A DNA stretch of 64,000 nucleotides from Phytomonas francai. Taxonomy: Eukaryota; Euglenozoa; Kinetoplastea; Trypanosomatida; Trypanosomatidae. Of the stretch, positions 49,119 through 60,900 are shown piece by piece. The translations under genes were made by a program, and so were the position numbers. The DNA is taken from contig MJCC01000001.1 of NCBI GenBank assembly GCA_001766655.1, positions 1,281,779-1,345,778 on the forward strand. The letters run 5' to 3'. The notes under the pieces were generated by a model. It did not search any database. It was not told where the DNA came from and saw only the letters and a list, made by a program, of their open reading frames with translations. Numbering within the stretch: position 1 is the stretch's first letter; the number at the start of each line of letters is the position of its first letter.

Positions 49119-52100
49119 ATGTTCTCCCGTCACAATCGGTTTGTCCTGCATCCCGCCTCGACGAAGGACGCGGGGGGGGGGACCGCCTTCTCGCCCGACC
49201 TCCCGCGGCCGATCAGCGTGCGTGATCTCGCCTACGAGGAGGCCTCGAGCGGGGTGCGGCTCGTCCACCACGGCGCCGCGGGGCGGCAGCGGAGCCGAAC
49301 GCAGCCCCCCGGCCATTCGCGCGCCGCCCAGCCCACGGCAGGGCCTCCCGGGCCTGGGCTGGAGGAGGGCGGCTGGCGGCCGCGGGTCCCGGCCTGCATA
49401 TCCGCACCGATGGCCGGCGAGGTCTACAGCGCGACGAGCCGGCTGGCCGAGGCCCCGGCGTCGCCGTGCCCCAATCGCGCGAGGGGCTCGCGACGGGCCG
49501 ACTCCCCCGCACTCGCGGCCCGCAGCCTCGACGATATGGACGAGCGGGAGCTTTACAACTTCGCCTCGCGCCTGCAGGACGAGGCCAGACACGCACGTGG
49601 GCACATTGCACAGGCCTATGAACTAAGGGACCAGTACGTAGAGGAGGTGGCGCGGCTCAAACAAGAGCTGCACAGCAGGTACTTGCAAACCACTGAGTTG
49701 GAGCGAAACAGAGGGAAATATGTGGACACAATCCAGTCCCTCCGCGAAGATGTTCAAAAACTGCGGCGCGAGTTGGATGCCTCTGAAGGGAGAGAGCGCG
49801 CTATGCGATTGCGTCTTGCCGGAGTGACGTCGATATCCTTCCCCACGATGGCTGCTGATCCCGAGATACTGGGTAGCTCGGAAAAGAATGCTTTCATAGT
49901 CAAATACTATCAAACCGAACTCACCACAAAGAACCAGCAAATACAGCAGATGAAAGAGGACATTGAGATGCTGAACATTCGACTACAGAAAGAGCAACAC
50001 ACTCAAACACCGGAGAGTGCATTCATCCCATCAAAGAGTCCGAGCAGAAGTGCTGCTAATGTACACTCCGAGACGTATACCTTCGGAACTGGTGATATTC
50101 CCTCTCAAGAACTAGCCTTCGAAGAGCGTCCTGTACAAGAGTCCAATGTAGGGCGGGATTCAGATGAACTGCTTCGACAAATTGCACAGTTGAAAGAGGC
50201 CAATGCGAAGCTGACTCAGGAGCTTGAGGAGTCTGTGCGGCGGCAATGCACAATCCAGACGGAGGCCGAGCTCAGCCAATCAGAACTTAAGGTGGAATAT
50301 CAGGCTCGCATCGACCACCTTGAAGAGGTAATTAGGCAGCTTAGGGAACTTAACATTTCTTTGCAGCAGGAAGTGGACACACTCACGCCAGCATTAGCGA
50401 ACCAGGCCCCGCTTACACGCGGAGCCTATGAAAGTTTTCAGGAAGAGTATGAGACCCTCAAGACTCAATTTAGCGAGCTTGAAGTTGAATATCATTCTTT
50501 AGAGCGTGAGAAACGTGTATTAGCAGCAGCGGCACTTGAGACTGACATTTTGCGTGAAAGCTTAACAAAACTTCGTCTTGAGCATAAGGACACCACCGAG
50601 CAACTCAAGCTAAAGAATGAAAAATTAGTGGAGCTTATTTCCACCTTCGAAGAAGAATCCAGACTTTCTTTAACAGCTAATGATTTACGGAAGGCTCAAG
50701 CCGAAAGCCTACATAAAGAAATAGAGGAGTTAACCAGTGAGTTAAATTCGCTTCGTAGCCTCAGCAAACACAAACAAGTAGAGATAGCTTCATCTGAAGC
50801 GAATAAAGTGCAGAAAATAGATGAACTCGAGGCAAAGCTAATCAGATTGCAAGATGAGCGCGATAATATGGAGAAAAAGCTAGAGAATGCCTATGTAAAA
50901 ATTCAAGATGAACAGAAGCGCCGTGAAGAATTAGAACAAGAAATATTAAATCAGGCAACAACAATAGGGCATCTCACACAAGTAGCTTCCAAGATGGAGA
51001 GCGGGAATATTGAAATCGAGACGCGAAGGTATGCGGCAGTAAGTTCCAGCAGTGAGCATCGGCAACAACTTATTGGGTTTCAGGGTGGGGTTGACGTGCA
51101 CAAAAGCGAGAAGGCCAAGACGCTGGAGAGCTGTGCTAGTGTGCAAGGCGCCGTGGAAACGTTAGTGACGAAGCTTGAGGAGACCCAGCTGGCCCTTTCC
51201 GCAGCCAACAACCAAATCGACGACCAAGCTCGCTTTATTGCGTCCCTCCGCGAGCAGCTGGAGGACACCTCAAAGCTNNNNNNNNNNNNNNNNNNNNNNN
51301 NNNNNNNNNNNNNNNNNNNNNNNNNNNNNNNNNNNNNNNNNNNNNNNNNNNNNNNNNNNNNNNNNNNNNNNNNNNNNNNNNNNNNNNNNNNNNNNNNNNN
51401 NNNNNNNNNNNNNNNNNNNNNNNNNNNNNNNNNNNNNNNNNNNNNNNNNNNNNNNNNNNNNNNNNNNNNNNNNNNNNNNNNNNNNNNNNNNNNNNNNNNN
51501 NNNNNNNNNNNNNNNNNNNNNNNNNNNNNNNNNNNNNNNNNNNNNNNNNNNNNNNNNNNNNNNNNNNNNNNNNNNNNNNNNNNNNNNNNNNNNNNNNNNN
51601 NNNNNNNNNNNNNNNNNNNNNNNNNNNNNNNNNNNNNNNNNNNNNNNNNNNNNNNNNNNNNNNNNNNNNNNNNNNNNNNNNNNNNNNNNNNNNNNNNNNN
51701 NNNNNNNNNNNNNNNNNNNNNNNNNNNNNNNNNNNNNNNNNNNNNNNNNNNNNNNNNNNNNNNNNNNNNNNNNNNNNNNNNNNNNNNNNNNNNNNNNNNN
51801 NNNNNNNNNNNNNNNNNNNNNNNNNNNNNNNNNNNNNNNNNNNNNNNNNNNNNNNNNNNNNNNNNNNNNNNNNNNNNNNNNNNNNNNNNNNNNNNNNNNN
51901 NNNNNNNNNNNNNNNNNNNNNNNNNNNNNNNNNNNNNNNNNNNNNNNNNNNNNNNNNNNNNNNNNNNNNNNNNNGATGCCGCGTCGGCGATGCAGGCAGC
52001 TGTGGATAGGCTTGCATCTGACCTTGAGGATGAGCGTGAGCGGTGCGAGGAGCTCAGCGCGAAGCTTGAGGATGCACAACGCCGCGTGGAGGCCGCCGAA

Positions 52101-54587
52101 TTGGACAGGGTGCAAGAGGCCGAACAGCTTCAGGTGTACCGTAGTAACGCTGAAAGTCTTATAACTTCTTTGAAGTCTGAGGCGTCATCCCGTTTATCTG
52201 AGCTTGATGATCTGCGTTTTTCACTTTCTGCTTCGCAGAAATCTTTGGATCAGCTTGCCACCATGTATAATGACCAGATTGAACTCGATAATTCTCACCA
52301 GGAGCATCTAAAAGCTATGAGGGACACCTTAGAAGACAGGCATACATCTCTGAGGTATTCTGTTGCATACCTCCGGGATGTGATTTGTGCCTTTTGCAGC
52401 TTAACTTCAGATATAAATCGTTTTGTGAAGATTAGCACAGAGCATCTAAAGGACCCATCAATACCGTCTTCTGACACTTTTAAGCTTTCTTTACCAACGT
52501 TTGATTCGTGTCTAGAACCTATTGTTGTGGCTTCGCGGTGGGCTGTACAAATGCAGGTTATCTTAAGTAAAGTTTCTAAGGACGAGCTTGGAAGCTATGA
52601 GTTTTCCAATAGATCCTTGAGAATCCTGAATAAAAATGTACCTAGTACTTTCACCGAGCAAGAAGCATCGTGGCTAGCCTTAGCAATCCCGGAATTTTCT
52701 GTCACAGAGGAGGCACAGGTGGCTTCCGATATTGTAGCGTGCGTGCAGGATGCGGTATCTAGGGCTGACCGACTTGCTCATTCATTACAAGAAGAGAAGG
52801 AGCACTCACGAAGCCTTATGGCTGCCATGGATCAAATTGCGGCGGATATTCTGGATGAAAAAGAACGATCTGATAGTTTATTTAGCACTATCACAGATAT
52901 CAATCTGCAGCTGGAGAAAACCAAGGCTGACTTTGATGAACAAATGCGCCAACAGGCCGCGGCAGCTTCTGTAGAATTGATCGCCGCGCGCCGTGCTGAA
53001 GGGCGTGCACATGAAGCGAAACGCCGGGCGGAAGAGCAGCTGGTATTGCTTGAGAAAGAGTTGGATGATGAAAGGATGTCATTACGCAAGCTTCGGGATG
53101 ACTATGGTGAACTCAGACTCGAGGCTGAGCGCCTCAAACGGTTGACAAGTTCTATTTCTGATGCCAATCAAGCTACCCGTCAGGGTTGGCGCACCACAGA
53201 GGCTGAGGACACCGATGCAAGTCGCCACATTGGGTTGCGTGATGCTCGATTGGAGGTCCTAGAACAAGCACAAATACTTCAAATATCGACTCTTCAAGCT
53301 GAACTGCTTCAGACGCGAAAAATGGTTCGAGAGGCTGAGTCCAGGGAAGCCGTTCTGAGCCAAAGAAACCGTATACTAGAGCAGACCTTAGCAGAGCAAC
53401 ATGAGGACGTTCAAACGACCACCACGCTGCGCATGGACCTGATTCAGCTCGAGACCGAGTACACAGACTTGCTAGAAAGATATAAAAACCTTGTAGAGAG
53501 CAGCAGCACAGCTGAAATAAGTACAATAGAGGAGCTTAAACAGCTCCGTCGGCAGGTCCGCTTGCTGGAGACCGAGCTCTCAGAGGAGAAGGCACACACT
53601 AGGGCTCTTGAGCTGGCTAAAAACACGCCTGATCTGGAGGCGATGCTACGCCAACAGGCCCTTGGTGAGACTTTGACAGGGCTTTCAACGCATCTTGCCG
53701 CAGTGCAGGCCCAGTACGCACGCCCATCTGTCTCCAACCCTGCTTCTTCATATCGTCATTCACTCCCCGTGGGGGTGCATAAAGGCAACGATAGTATCTC
53801 AGGTTCAGGCATCGCCAGCGGGAGTAGTGAGGAGGGTGCAATTTTGAGAACCCCCAACCCATCCATCGATCTTCTTCATTCCCGTATCGCACAACTCGAG
53901 AGTGTTATCAAGGAAAAGGATAAGACAGTCGAAAGGTATGCTGCTGATAATCTTCGCCAACAGGCGGAGATTGAAGCTCTGGAGGATAATCTCACGGGCA
54001 AACTTACCGCTTTAAGTCGCACGGAGCAACTAAATGAGCAGTACCTATCTACGATTGATGCATTAACTCGCAGTAGCAAAGCGCTTCGCGCTTCCGCGGC
54101 GGTTAGATTGTCCGTAAAAAACAGTAAAACAGCGGTCTATACAAAATCCGACCAGCATTTAGCTAGGTCACCGCGTGTAGCACTGAGAACCACCAGTGAA
54201 GATGTCACAAGGTCAGGACCTTCACCCCTTCCGCGGACACCGCAGCCTTTCGTTTTGGAGACAAAGTCTGCCCATAGTGAGAATTCTGAAGGTGATGATG
54301 TTAGCCAACCATCTGAGGTTATAGGGAAAGCAGGATCGCGTACCCTTTCTCCGAAAAAGAAATCTCCCAAAGCTAGATTACGCTCTAGGGTTGAGAACAA
54401 CAATGATGACCCCATGATTGGAGAACCTGAGGGAGTTCGCCGAAGGCCCAATACGAGGAGTGAAAGTCAAAGCAGCAGCGTAAGCCCACGTGTTTCTACC
54501 GCAACATCAAGGGTCTCAAACATAGTGCGTCATTCCTCATCCGTGAGAACCCAGGCAAAACGGAAACGTGGCCGAGCGATTTCCTAA
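49119..54587 (+). CDS. Very long coiled-coil protein, interrupted by an assembly gap
   Basis: As drawn the gene encodes 1,822 residues, of which 232-233 are unknown. Residues 1-140 are rich in proline, alanine and arginine and lie in an extremely GC-rich block. From about 145 to 1600 the protein is almost continuous heptad-repeat coiled coil, with short breaks near 290-330 and 1110-1160. The final 220 residues are serine/proline/basic and disordered. No motor, kinase or membrane motif is visible. Such layouts are common in cytoskeletal, basal-body and flagellar-attachment proteins, but I cannot assign one. The two sides of the gap are in the same frame only if the 697 N are the true length modulo three; both sides are coiled coil, which supports a single gene. 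Confidence 0.8.
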   Translation: MFSRHNRFVLHPASTKDAGGGTAFSPDLPRPISVRDLAYEEASSGVRLVHHGAAGRQRSRTQPPGHSRAAQPTAGPPGPGLEEGGWRPRVPACISAPMAGEVYSATSRLAEAPASPCPNRARGSRRADSPALAARSLDDMDERELYNFASRLQDEARHARGHIAQAYELRDQYVEEVARLKQELHSRYLQTTELERNRGKYVDTIQSLREDVQKLRRELDASEGRERAMRLRLAGVTSISFPTMAADPEILGSSEKNAFIVKYYQTELTTKNQQIQQMKEDIEMLNIRLQKEQHTQTPESAFIPSKSPSRSAANVHSETYTFGTGDIPSQELAFEERPVQESNVGRDSDELLRQIAQLKEANAKLTQELEESVRRQCTIQTEAELSQSELKVEYQARIDHLEEVIRQLRELNISLQQEVDTLTPALANQAPLTRGAYESFQEEYETLKTQFSELEVEYHSLEREKRVLAAAALETDILRESLTKLRLEHKDTTEQLKLKNEKLVELISTFEEESRLSLTANDLRKAQAESLHKEIEELTSELNSLRSLSKHKQVEIASSEANKVQKIDELEAKLIRLQDERDNMEKKLENAYVKIQDEQKRREELEQEILNQATTIGHLTQVASKMESGNIEIETRRYAAVSSSSEHRQQLIGFQGGVDVHKSEKAKTLESCASVQGAVETLVTKLEETQLALSAANNQIDDQARFIASLREQLEDTSKXXXXXXXXXXXXXXXXXXXXXXXXXXXXXXXXXXXXXXXXXXXXXXXXXXXXXXXXXXXXXXXXXXXXXXXXXXXXXXXXXXXXXXXXXXXXXXXXXXXXXXXXXXXXXXXXXXXXXXXXXXXXXXXXXXXXXXXXXXXXXXXXXXXXXXXXXXXXXXXXXXXXXXXXXXXXXXXXXXXXXXXXXXXXXXXXXXXXXXXXXXXXXXXXXXXXXXXXXXXXXXXXXXXXXXXXXDAASAMQAAVDRLASDLEDERERCEELSAKLEDAQRRVEAAELDRVQEAEQLQVYRSNAESLITSLKSEASSRLSELDDLRFSLSASQKSLDQLATMYNDQIELDNSHQEHLKAMRDTLEDRHTSLRYSVAYLRDVICAFCSLTSDINRFVKISTEHLKDPSIPSSDTFKLSLPTFDSCLEPIVVASRWAVQMQVILSKVSKDELGSYEFSNRSLRILNKNVPSTFTEQEASWLALAIPEFSVTEEAQVASDIVACVQDAVSRADRLAHSLQEEKEHSRSLMAAMDQIAADILDEKERSDSLFSTITDINLQLEKTKADFDEQMRQQAAAASVELIAARRAEGRAHEAKRRAEEQLVLLEKELDDERMSLRKLRDDYGELRLEAERLKRLTSSISDANQATRQGWRTTEAEDTDASRHIGLRDARLEVLEQAQILQISTLQAELLQTRKMVREAESREAVLSQRNRILEQTLAEQHEDVQTTTTLRMDLIQLETEYTDLLERYKNLVESSSTAEISTIEELKQLRRQVRLLETELSEEKAHTRALELAKNTPDLEAMLRQQALGETLTGLSTHLAAVQAQYARPSVSNPASSYRHSLPVGVHKGNDSISGSGIASGSSEEGAILRTPNPSIDLLHSRIAQLESVIKEKDKTVERYAADNLRQQAEIEALEDNLTGKLTALSRTEQLNEQYLSTIDALTRSSKALRASAAVRLSVKNSKTAVYTKSDQHLARSPRVALRTTSEDVTRSGPSPLPRTPQPFVLETKSAHSENSEGDDVSQPSEVIGKAGSRTLSPKKKSPKARLRSRVENNNDDPMIGEPEGVRRRPNTRSESQSSSVSPRVSTATSRVSNIVRHSSSVRTQAKRKRGRAIS
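51278..51974. other. 697-base assembly gap (N)
   Basis: A run of N inside the coiled-coil gene. The size may be estimated. Internal repeats of coiled-coil coding sequence are a likely cause of the break. Confidence 0.97.
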
Positions 54588-55487
54588 GAGGGTAAAATAA
54601 TAAGAAATAAGATCAAGGATGAGGTTGCATGGTTAAAATCCTTGTAAGAGAAACATTTATTGTATTTAATAGACTATGCTCCCTTTCCACTACGAAGGGA
54701 AAAAAGAGAAGCTTCCAAAACAGTCTCCTGGAGAGATTACCTCTTGCTAATTATCTGAAAAATTGAAATATAATCACAAGAGAATATGAGGGAAATCTAA
54801 AAATCGACAACATACTAAAATTATAGAGGTAGTATGGGGGAAAATCTAGGCTTTTTATTTTATTTCGGAAATGTTTGATGGAGCTTTAATATATATATCA
54901 TAAACACATTATTAATATATGTCTTTAGTACGGTATTCATTTTTCCCATCATAGATTGAACCAATGCTATTTCAATTGTTAATAGCGTGAGGATAATATT
55001 CAATTTTTTTCCGCCTCAGAATAAGTGTCAATAATCACTTATACAACATTTTCAGATTTGTGAAAACATATATATATATATATATGTGTGTGTCTATATA
55101 CAAATGTAATATATCTCAATATTATGTATGATTCAATTTAGAGACTCTAAATCGAATTAAAGTGAAAGATATTGAAACTTATAACAATGAATGAAAGCAA
55201 GGAGACTGAAGTAGTTTAGGCTCTATAAAGGCTGTTAATGGCAAAAATGGACAATAGGATATTTTTTCAATGGAAGACTGGGCCCTGTGTAGCAGGAGGC
55301 GGGGGCGGTGGACCAGGTGTCGCGTGGGATTAGATGGCGGCTCCTTGTTCTGTTGCTCTGTTTTCCTAAGGTGCATACACTGGAATTACGAATGCATCCC
55401 TCCTCCTCTCCGATTCGAATTTTTTCCCAAGCTTTTTTACACTACAGGATTCTTATAAATTTACTTTAACCTCCCTATTCCACGACT
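54588..55487. other. Spacer with short TA/TG repeats
   Basis: No gene is supported. A TA array (about 55069-55085) passes into a few TG units. The frame at 55270-55458 lies where the PEPCK leader is expected. Confidence 0.65.
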
Positions 55488-57065
55488 ATGGCACCCAATA
55501 TTCACCGCAACCTGACAGCCCCCGAGCTTGTGGAGTGGGCTTTGAAGCTCGAGAAGGACACCAAGCTGAGCGCGCGTGGCGCGCTGTGCGTGCTGTCGTA
55601 CGCCAAGACCGGCCGCTCGCCGCGGGACAAGCGCATCGTCGACACGGAGGATGTCGTGCGGAACGTGGACTGGGGCGACGTGAACATCAAGCTGAGCGAG
55701 GACTCGTTCGCAAAGGTGAAGAAGCGCGCGACGGAGTACCTGAACAGCTGCGAGCACCTGTTTGTGGTGGACTGCTTCGCCGGGCACGACGAGCGGTACC
55801 GTGCGAAGGTGCGCGTGATCACGACGCGCCCGTACCACGCGCTGTTCATGCTGGACATGCTCATCCGGCCGACGGCCGAGGAGCTCGCGAACTTCGGTGA
55901 GCCGGAGTATGTGATCTACAACGCCGGCGAGCACAAGGCGGACCCGTCCGTTCCCGGCGTGGGGTCGACGACGTGCGTCGCGCTGAACTTCAAGACGCGC
56001 GAGGAGGTGATCCTCGGGACGGAGTATGCTGGCGAGATGAAGAAAGGCATACTGACGGTGATGTTCGAGCTGATGCCGCGGCAGGGGCACCTGTGCATGC
56101 ACGCGTCCGCGAACGTGGGCAAGGACGGGGACGTGTCTGTCTTCTTCGGTCTGAGCGGGACGGGCAAGACGACCCTGTCCGCGGACCCGCACCGCGCGCT
56201 GATCGGTGACGACGAGCACGTGTGGACGGACCGCGGCGTGTTCAACATCGAGGGCGGGTGCTACGCGAAGGCGATCGGGCTGAACCCGAAGACGGAGGAG
56301 GAGATCTACAACGCGGTGCGCTTCGGCGCGGTAGCGGAGAACTGCGTGCTCGACCGCCGGACGAGGGAGATTGACTTCTACGACGAGTCGATCTGTAAGA
56401 ACACCCGCGTGGCGTACCCGCTGAACCACATCCCCGGCGCCCTGACGCCCGCCGTGGCCGGGCACCCGAAGAACATCATTTTCTTGACGAACGACGCGTT
56501 CGGCGTGATGCCGCCCGTGGCGCGCCTGACCCCCGAGCAGGCGATGTTCTGGTTCATCATCGGGTACACGGCGAACGTTCCCGGCGTGGAGGCCGGCAGC
56601 ACGCCGGTGGCGAAGCCGATCTTCTCCTCCTGCTTCGGCGGCCCGTTCCTCGTGCGGCACGCCACGTTCTACGGCGAGCAGCTCGCGGAGAAGATGACGA
56701 AGCACAAGAGCCGCGTGTGGCTGCTGAACACCGGGTACACCGGTGGCCGCGCGGACCGCGGGGCGAAGCGCATGTCGCTGAAGGTGACGCGCGCCGTGAT
56801 CGACGCGATCCACGACGGGTCGCTCGACCGTGAGGAGTACACGGTGTACCCTGGATGGGGTCTGCACATCCCGAAGCGGTGCGCAAACGTGCCCTCGCAC
56901 CTGCTGAACCCCCTTAAGTCCTGGAAGGACGTCGCCCAGTTCAACGCGACATCGAAGGAGCTCGTGTTGATGTTCCAGGAGAGCTTCCGGAAGCGCTTTG
57001 AGTCGAAGGCGTCCGATGCACTGAAGTCCGCCGTGCCGAAGTTTGTGGAGGCAGCTAAGCTTTAA
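55488..57065 (+). CDS. PEPCK: Phosphoenolpyruvate carboxykinase (ATP), glycosomal
   Basis: The 525-residue enzyme interconverts oxaloacetate plus ATP and phosphoenolpyruvate, CO2 and ADP. In trypanosomatids it feeds succinic fermentation and ATP balance in glycosomes. The kinase-1a loop is GLSGTGKTT (221-229), followed by the metal-binding GDDEHVW of the ATP-dependent class. The substrate arginine lies in TGRSPRDK, and FGVMPPVARLT and TGYTGGRADRG are family blocks. The protein ends in AKL, an accepted variant of the peroxisomal SKL signal. Length equals that of the T. brucei and Leishmania enzymes. Codon use is strongly biased to G/C third positions through the whole gene, unlike both neighbours, consistent with high expression. 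Confidence 0.97.
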   Translation: MAPNIHRNLTAPELVEWALKLEKDTKLSARGALCVLSYAKTGRSPRDKRIVDTEDVVRNVDWGDVNIKLSEDSFAKVKKRATEYLNSCEHLFVVDCFAGHDERYRAKVRVITTRPYHALFMLDMLIRPTAEELANFGEPEYVIYNAGEHKADPSVPGVGSTTCVALNFKTREEVILGTEYAGEMKKGILTVMFELMPRQGHLCMHASANVGKDGDVSVFFGLSGTGKTTLSADPHRALIGDDEHVWTDRGVFNIEGGCYAKAIGLNPKTEEEIYNAVRFGAVAENCVLDRRTREIDFYDESICKNTRVAYPLNHIPGALTPAVAGHPKNIIFLTNDAFGVMPPVARLTPEQAMFWFIIGYTANVPGVEAGSTPVAKPIFSSCFGGPFLVRHATFYGEQLAEKMTKHKSRVWLLNTGYTGGRADRGAKRMSLKVTRAVIDAIHDGSLDREEYTVYPGWGLHIPKRCANVPSHLLNPLKSWKDVAQFNATSKELVLMFQESFRKRFESKASDALKSAVPKFVEAAKL

Positions 57066-57902
57066 GGATTGCGCACAGCTGAACATATCCCGAGCAGAGG
57101 TGGGGTTTATGATTTAATTTTATTTAAATGCTGAATTTATCATTATGTTTTGCAGCGTTTGCACTTTCAGTTTTTTTAAAAGTTGATTCTGTTTTAAGTA
57201 AATATTTAACTGTATTTTTTTGATCAAGGAGTATTAGGAGGTTTTATTTTTTTGCTTTATAAATATTTTTTTCCAGTTACAAAATATTACCTTTTGAGTA
57301 TTTAAATCGTTATTGCTTGTGAAGATATAAACTTTTCTGGAGTATTTGAAGTTGTTTGTGAGGTTTAAAATATCATAATTATTTAGGCAGGCTTCAAAAA
57401 ACTGTTGGCTATATAAAATAATTTATCTTAAATGAATTATTTTTTATCTTATTAATTTCATGACTTTCGAATATGCTTTATTTCATTAGTTCTATCCTTA
57501 TAGGCATAGCATAACTTCTGTTTTATTTATTATATGAAAGATATAAGTTAAACGAATGTAATGAGTACAATTATGGGAAGAATGGTTCATATGATTTTAA
57601 ATTATCAATGGTCTTCTAATAACGTAATGAGTGTCGCGTCTTTCTATCAGATACTTCTCTAAATGTAATTTCTAACCCTTTTTCTTCCTCAGTGATAATC
57701 TAGCAAACACAGACGTATATAACAGTGTATATAGCTGCACCGACGAAATTGTGTTAGGTGGCTATTCTTTATTTACTTAATTTATAGTCAGTTGTTTGTT
57801 TCTGCTTCAGCACGGGAGAGAAATCAACTGTAAGCAGTAATTCATATTATACGGTCCAACAGTAGGACACTTTAAACTGGCAGTGAAGAGTGGAGGAAGT
57901 AA
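57066..57902. other. Very AT-rich spacer
   Basis: No gene is seen; no frame of note is open. The sharp fall in G+C right after the PEPCK stop codon is striking. Confidence 0.75.
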
Positions 57903-60900
57903 ATGCCAACTTCTCGGAAAAAGCATCTTTGTCTTGCTCCCGGAGATGTCGTGAATGGAAATTATGAGGTCATTGATGAAGTGGGATGCGGCAATTTCGC
58001 GAAGGTTTATCGATGCTACGTTCTCAATAACACGGGCGTGACTAATGGCAACAGTTCTGTATCATCGTTTAAACAAGTTTCTGCCTGCATGTCAGGGTCC
58101 AATAAATCCAAAAATACCATGACCAAACACTGTAACAACGGGGATCTGTTATCAGAACGTAGTGTAGTTGCTATGAAAGTTGTCAAAAAAGAAGATAAAG
58201 CAAGTTCTCTGTTCGAGCGGCGAATGCTGCGGATTCTGAATGAGCGTGATAAAAACAAGAAAGCACGTGTATCAAGGATATATGATTACTTCGAGTGGAA
58301 GAACTGCGCGGTATTTATCATGCCGCTTCATGGGTTGTCCCTGCGATCAATTTGGTTGGGCTCTAGACGTGTGGCTGTAACTCGACTTATGGTACTAGAA
58401 TTTGCATATGATATATTAGAGACCCTTAGTTTTATTCACTTTGATTGCCGAATGGTGCATACTGATTTAAAACCAGAGAACATACTGCTAGAAGATGCGC
58501 ACGTCTCTGAACCATTGTCTAACCCCAGGTGGATTATTTGCGACTTCGGCAGTTCGTCCCTGTGGCGCAGAGATAACCTCGACTCAGATTTAATTTCCAC
58601 ACGTCCGTATCGCGCACCAGAGGTGATATTGGGGAATAAGTGGCACTATGCTGCGGATATGTGGAGTCTCGGTTGCATTATATACGAAGTCGCAGTGGGG
58701 CATCGCCTTTTTGAGGTTAGTGACGACAACACACACCTGCAGATGATGGAAAAACGGCTTGGAAGGCTTCCAGATTTGTTCACACGACGTTCAAAGAACT
58801 CGAACAAGTTTTTTACCCCCAAAGGGAGTTTCGCCCACATTTCTGATTTCATTCTATCCTACAAGCGTCCAATGGCCTCGATCAAGACGATGTTTCAAAA
58901 GGATGCCACCTTTCTAGAGTTACTCTGCGCGCTCCTTACCTACGACCCGTCCAAGCGCATCACAGCCCCGTATGCGCTTTGGTTGCCTGTGTTTGACTCG
59001 ATTCGAAATAAAAAGCAGAAATCTGAGACAGGGACTACCACTATCAAGGCCTTACAGTGTCAGCCAGAGGACGACGATATCGCGCGCGGCGCCATAGACA
59101 ACACAAAATTAGAGTGCAATACCTGTGATGCAGACGCAAACCGTGACACTTCAGACGCTCTGGCGGCTACCGTCGGGAGCACAAGCTGGCATCGCCATGA
59201 TTCCCTTCACAAAGAAACGAAGCGGCCCGCGTCTACATTTAAAATTCGCAACCCACATCGTGGGAGCAGGAGTAAATTCTTGACTGGACCCAGTGGCACG
59301 ACGGAGTCACACCTGACAAGTATCGCCCCTATGTCATGCGACACAACACTGAAGCGTCTAAACACCTCGGCAGTTCATTCGATAAGTTTGACGAACTCCT
59401 GGAAATCTGATGGTGAACCATACCGACCGAGCTCATCGGTAGGAACGGCGCACTTTCTATCGGGCGAGAGCCTCTCTACGTCAAAGTCGTCGCCTGAGGA
59501 TTCCAAATATCACATTCCTTCTACTGAGCTACCCTGTGTGGAATCAAAAATCGAATCCGGTGCCCAAAGTGAATCAAAAGTAAAAGAGAGTTCCCACATT
59601 GTGTTGGATACATGGGCTGAAAAGGTGGAAAATTATAGTTCGAAAAACAAAACTCGTGGGCTGGATATTCCCAAGGCAAAAGATTCAAACGTAGAACACC
59701 AGCACTTGCTTTTCAATTCCGATAATGGGGGCCGACCCGTGCAGGAGCAGCTTTCGTGCCTACTGGACGGAGGTGGCATAGCAAGTAGCACAACTCATCG
59801 GGAAAACTGCAGTGTCTTTGACAGTATTCAAGCAGAAAATCTTTCAGGCCGACCCCAGGAAGTCTCGAATATAAACACTGCAACCAAACAACAAGCTGTA
59901 GCGGCCCCGCCTTCGTCAGACCAGCTTGCCTCTGAGAATGACGTTAAGCATCCATCGTCGCGATATTCCAAGCAGGGTGACCGACTGTGCGCCAAATATT
60001 CCGAAAAAACTGCTCAGAATGCTTTGAGCTCGTTTTCGAGTCCTCTATGTGGAAATCTGCGGTGTAGCCCCTCGATGACTTATCCGGCAGATTCCACCCC
60101 TTCTACGGCAGAAAATTCAAAACCGGCGTTGCGTGAGATTAATGACCACACGGCCACGCACAGTTCCGTTTCTTCGTTTTCTCTAATGACATCTGGGGGA
60201 AAGGGACCTGTGGGTCAGCTCGATCTCAGCTCCAGTAGCGCCGAAGAAGGCTCTCATCTGCAGGCCAAGGGAGAAGATACATCCAAAGAGGTGCAGGGCA
60301 CCGCGGTGGCAGTGTCTAGGCCTGGAGCTATGCTCATCTCTGCTCCCAGAATGAATGGAGACCCACAAAAGTCATCCATGCCAAGGCCCTGCGACCAAGG
60401 CGACGAGAAACCTCAATCCAAAGACACCGTTGGGGGCGGCATAGACCAGGGAGGGTCTCACACAACACATAATGCCTTGGCTCCCACCCAGAATGACCAC
60501 AAAGCGGAGATAAAAGTCCAGAATGGACCTACAGGCACCAACATGTTTGTATTGGTCAGAAAACACACGGAACCGCACAAAGAACGCGAGCTACAAACAA
60601 CTTCTCCCAGCACTAGTTTTCAGCCGGTGATTGCGTTGCCTAAACGAGGCGGTGGTGTTGCTTCCGCACTCCACTCAGTGAAAGCTAATTCCGGCAAGCT
60701 TGATAGGTTTTCACCTTGTGGGGCTTCTTCAAAGCTTCAACTCAGCCTGGGTAACCTGCAGGAAAATAAATACGATCAGAAATCTACAGGATCCTTGGAC
60801 ATACCCATTGCAATTCCATCTATTACTGATCTCACTCAGAAGAATCTCGAAAGCAGACCTGAATATCTGAAAGGGGGTCCCTCACGTGTGAAAGGATCAG

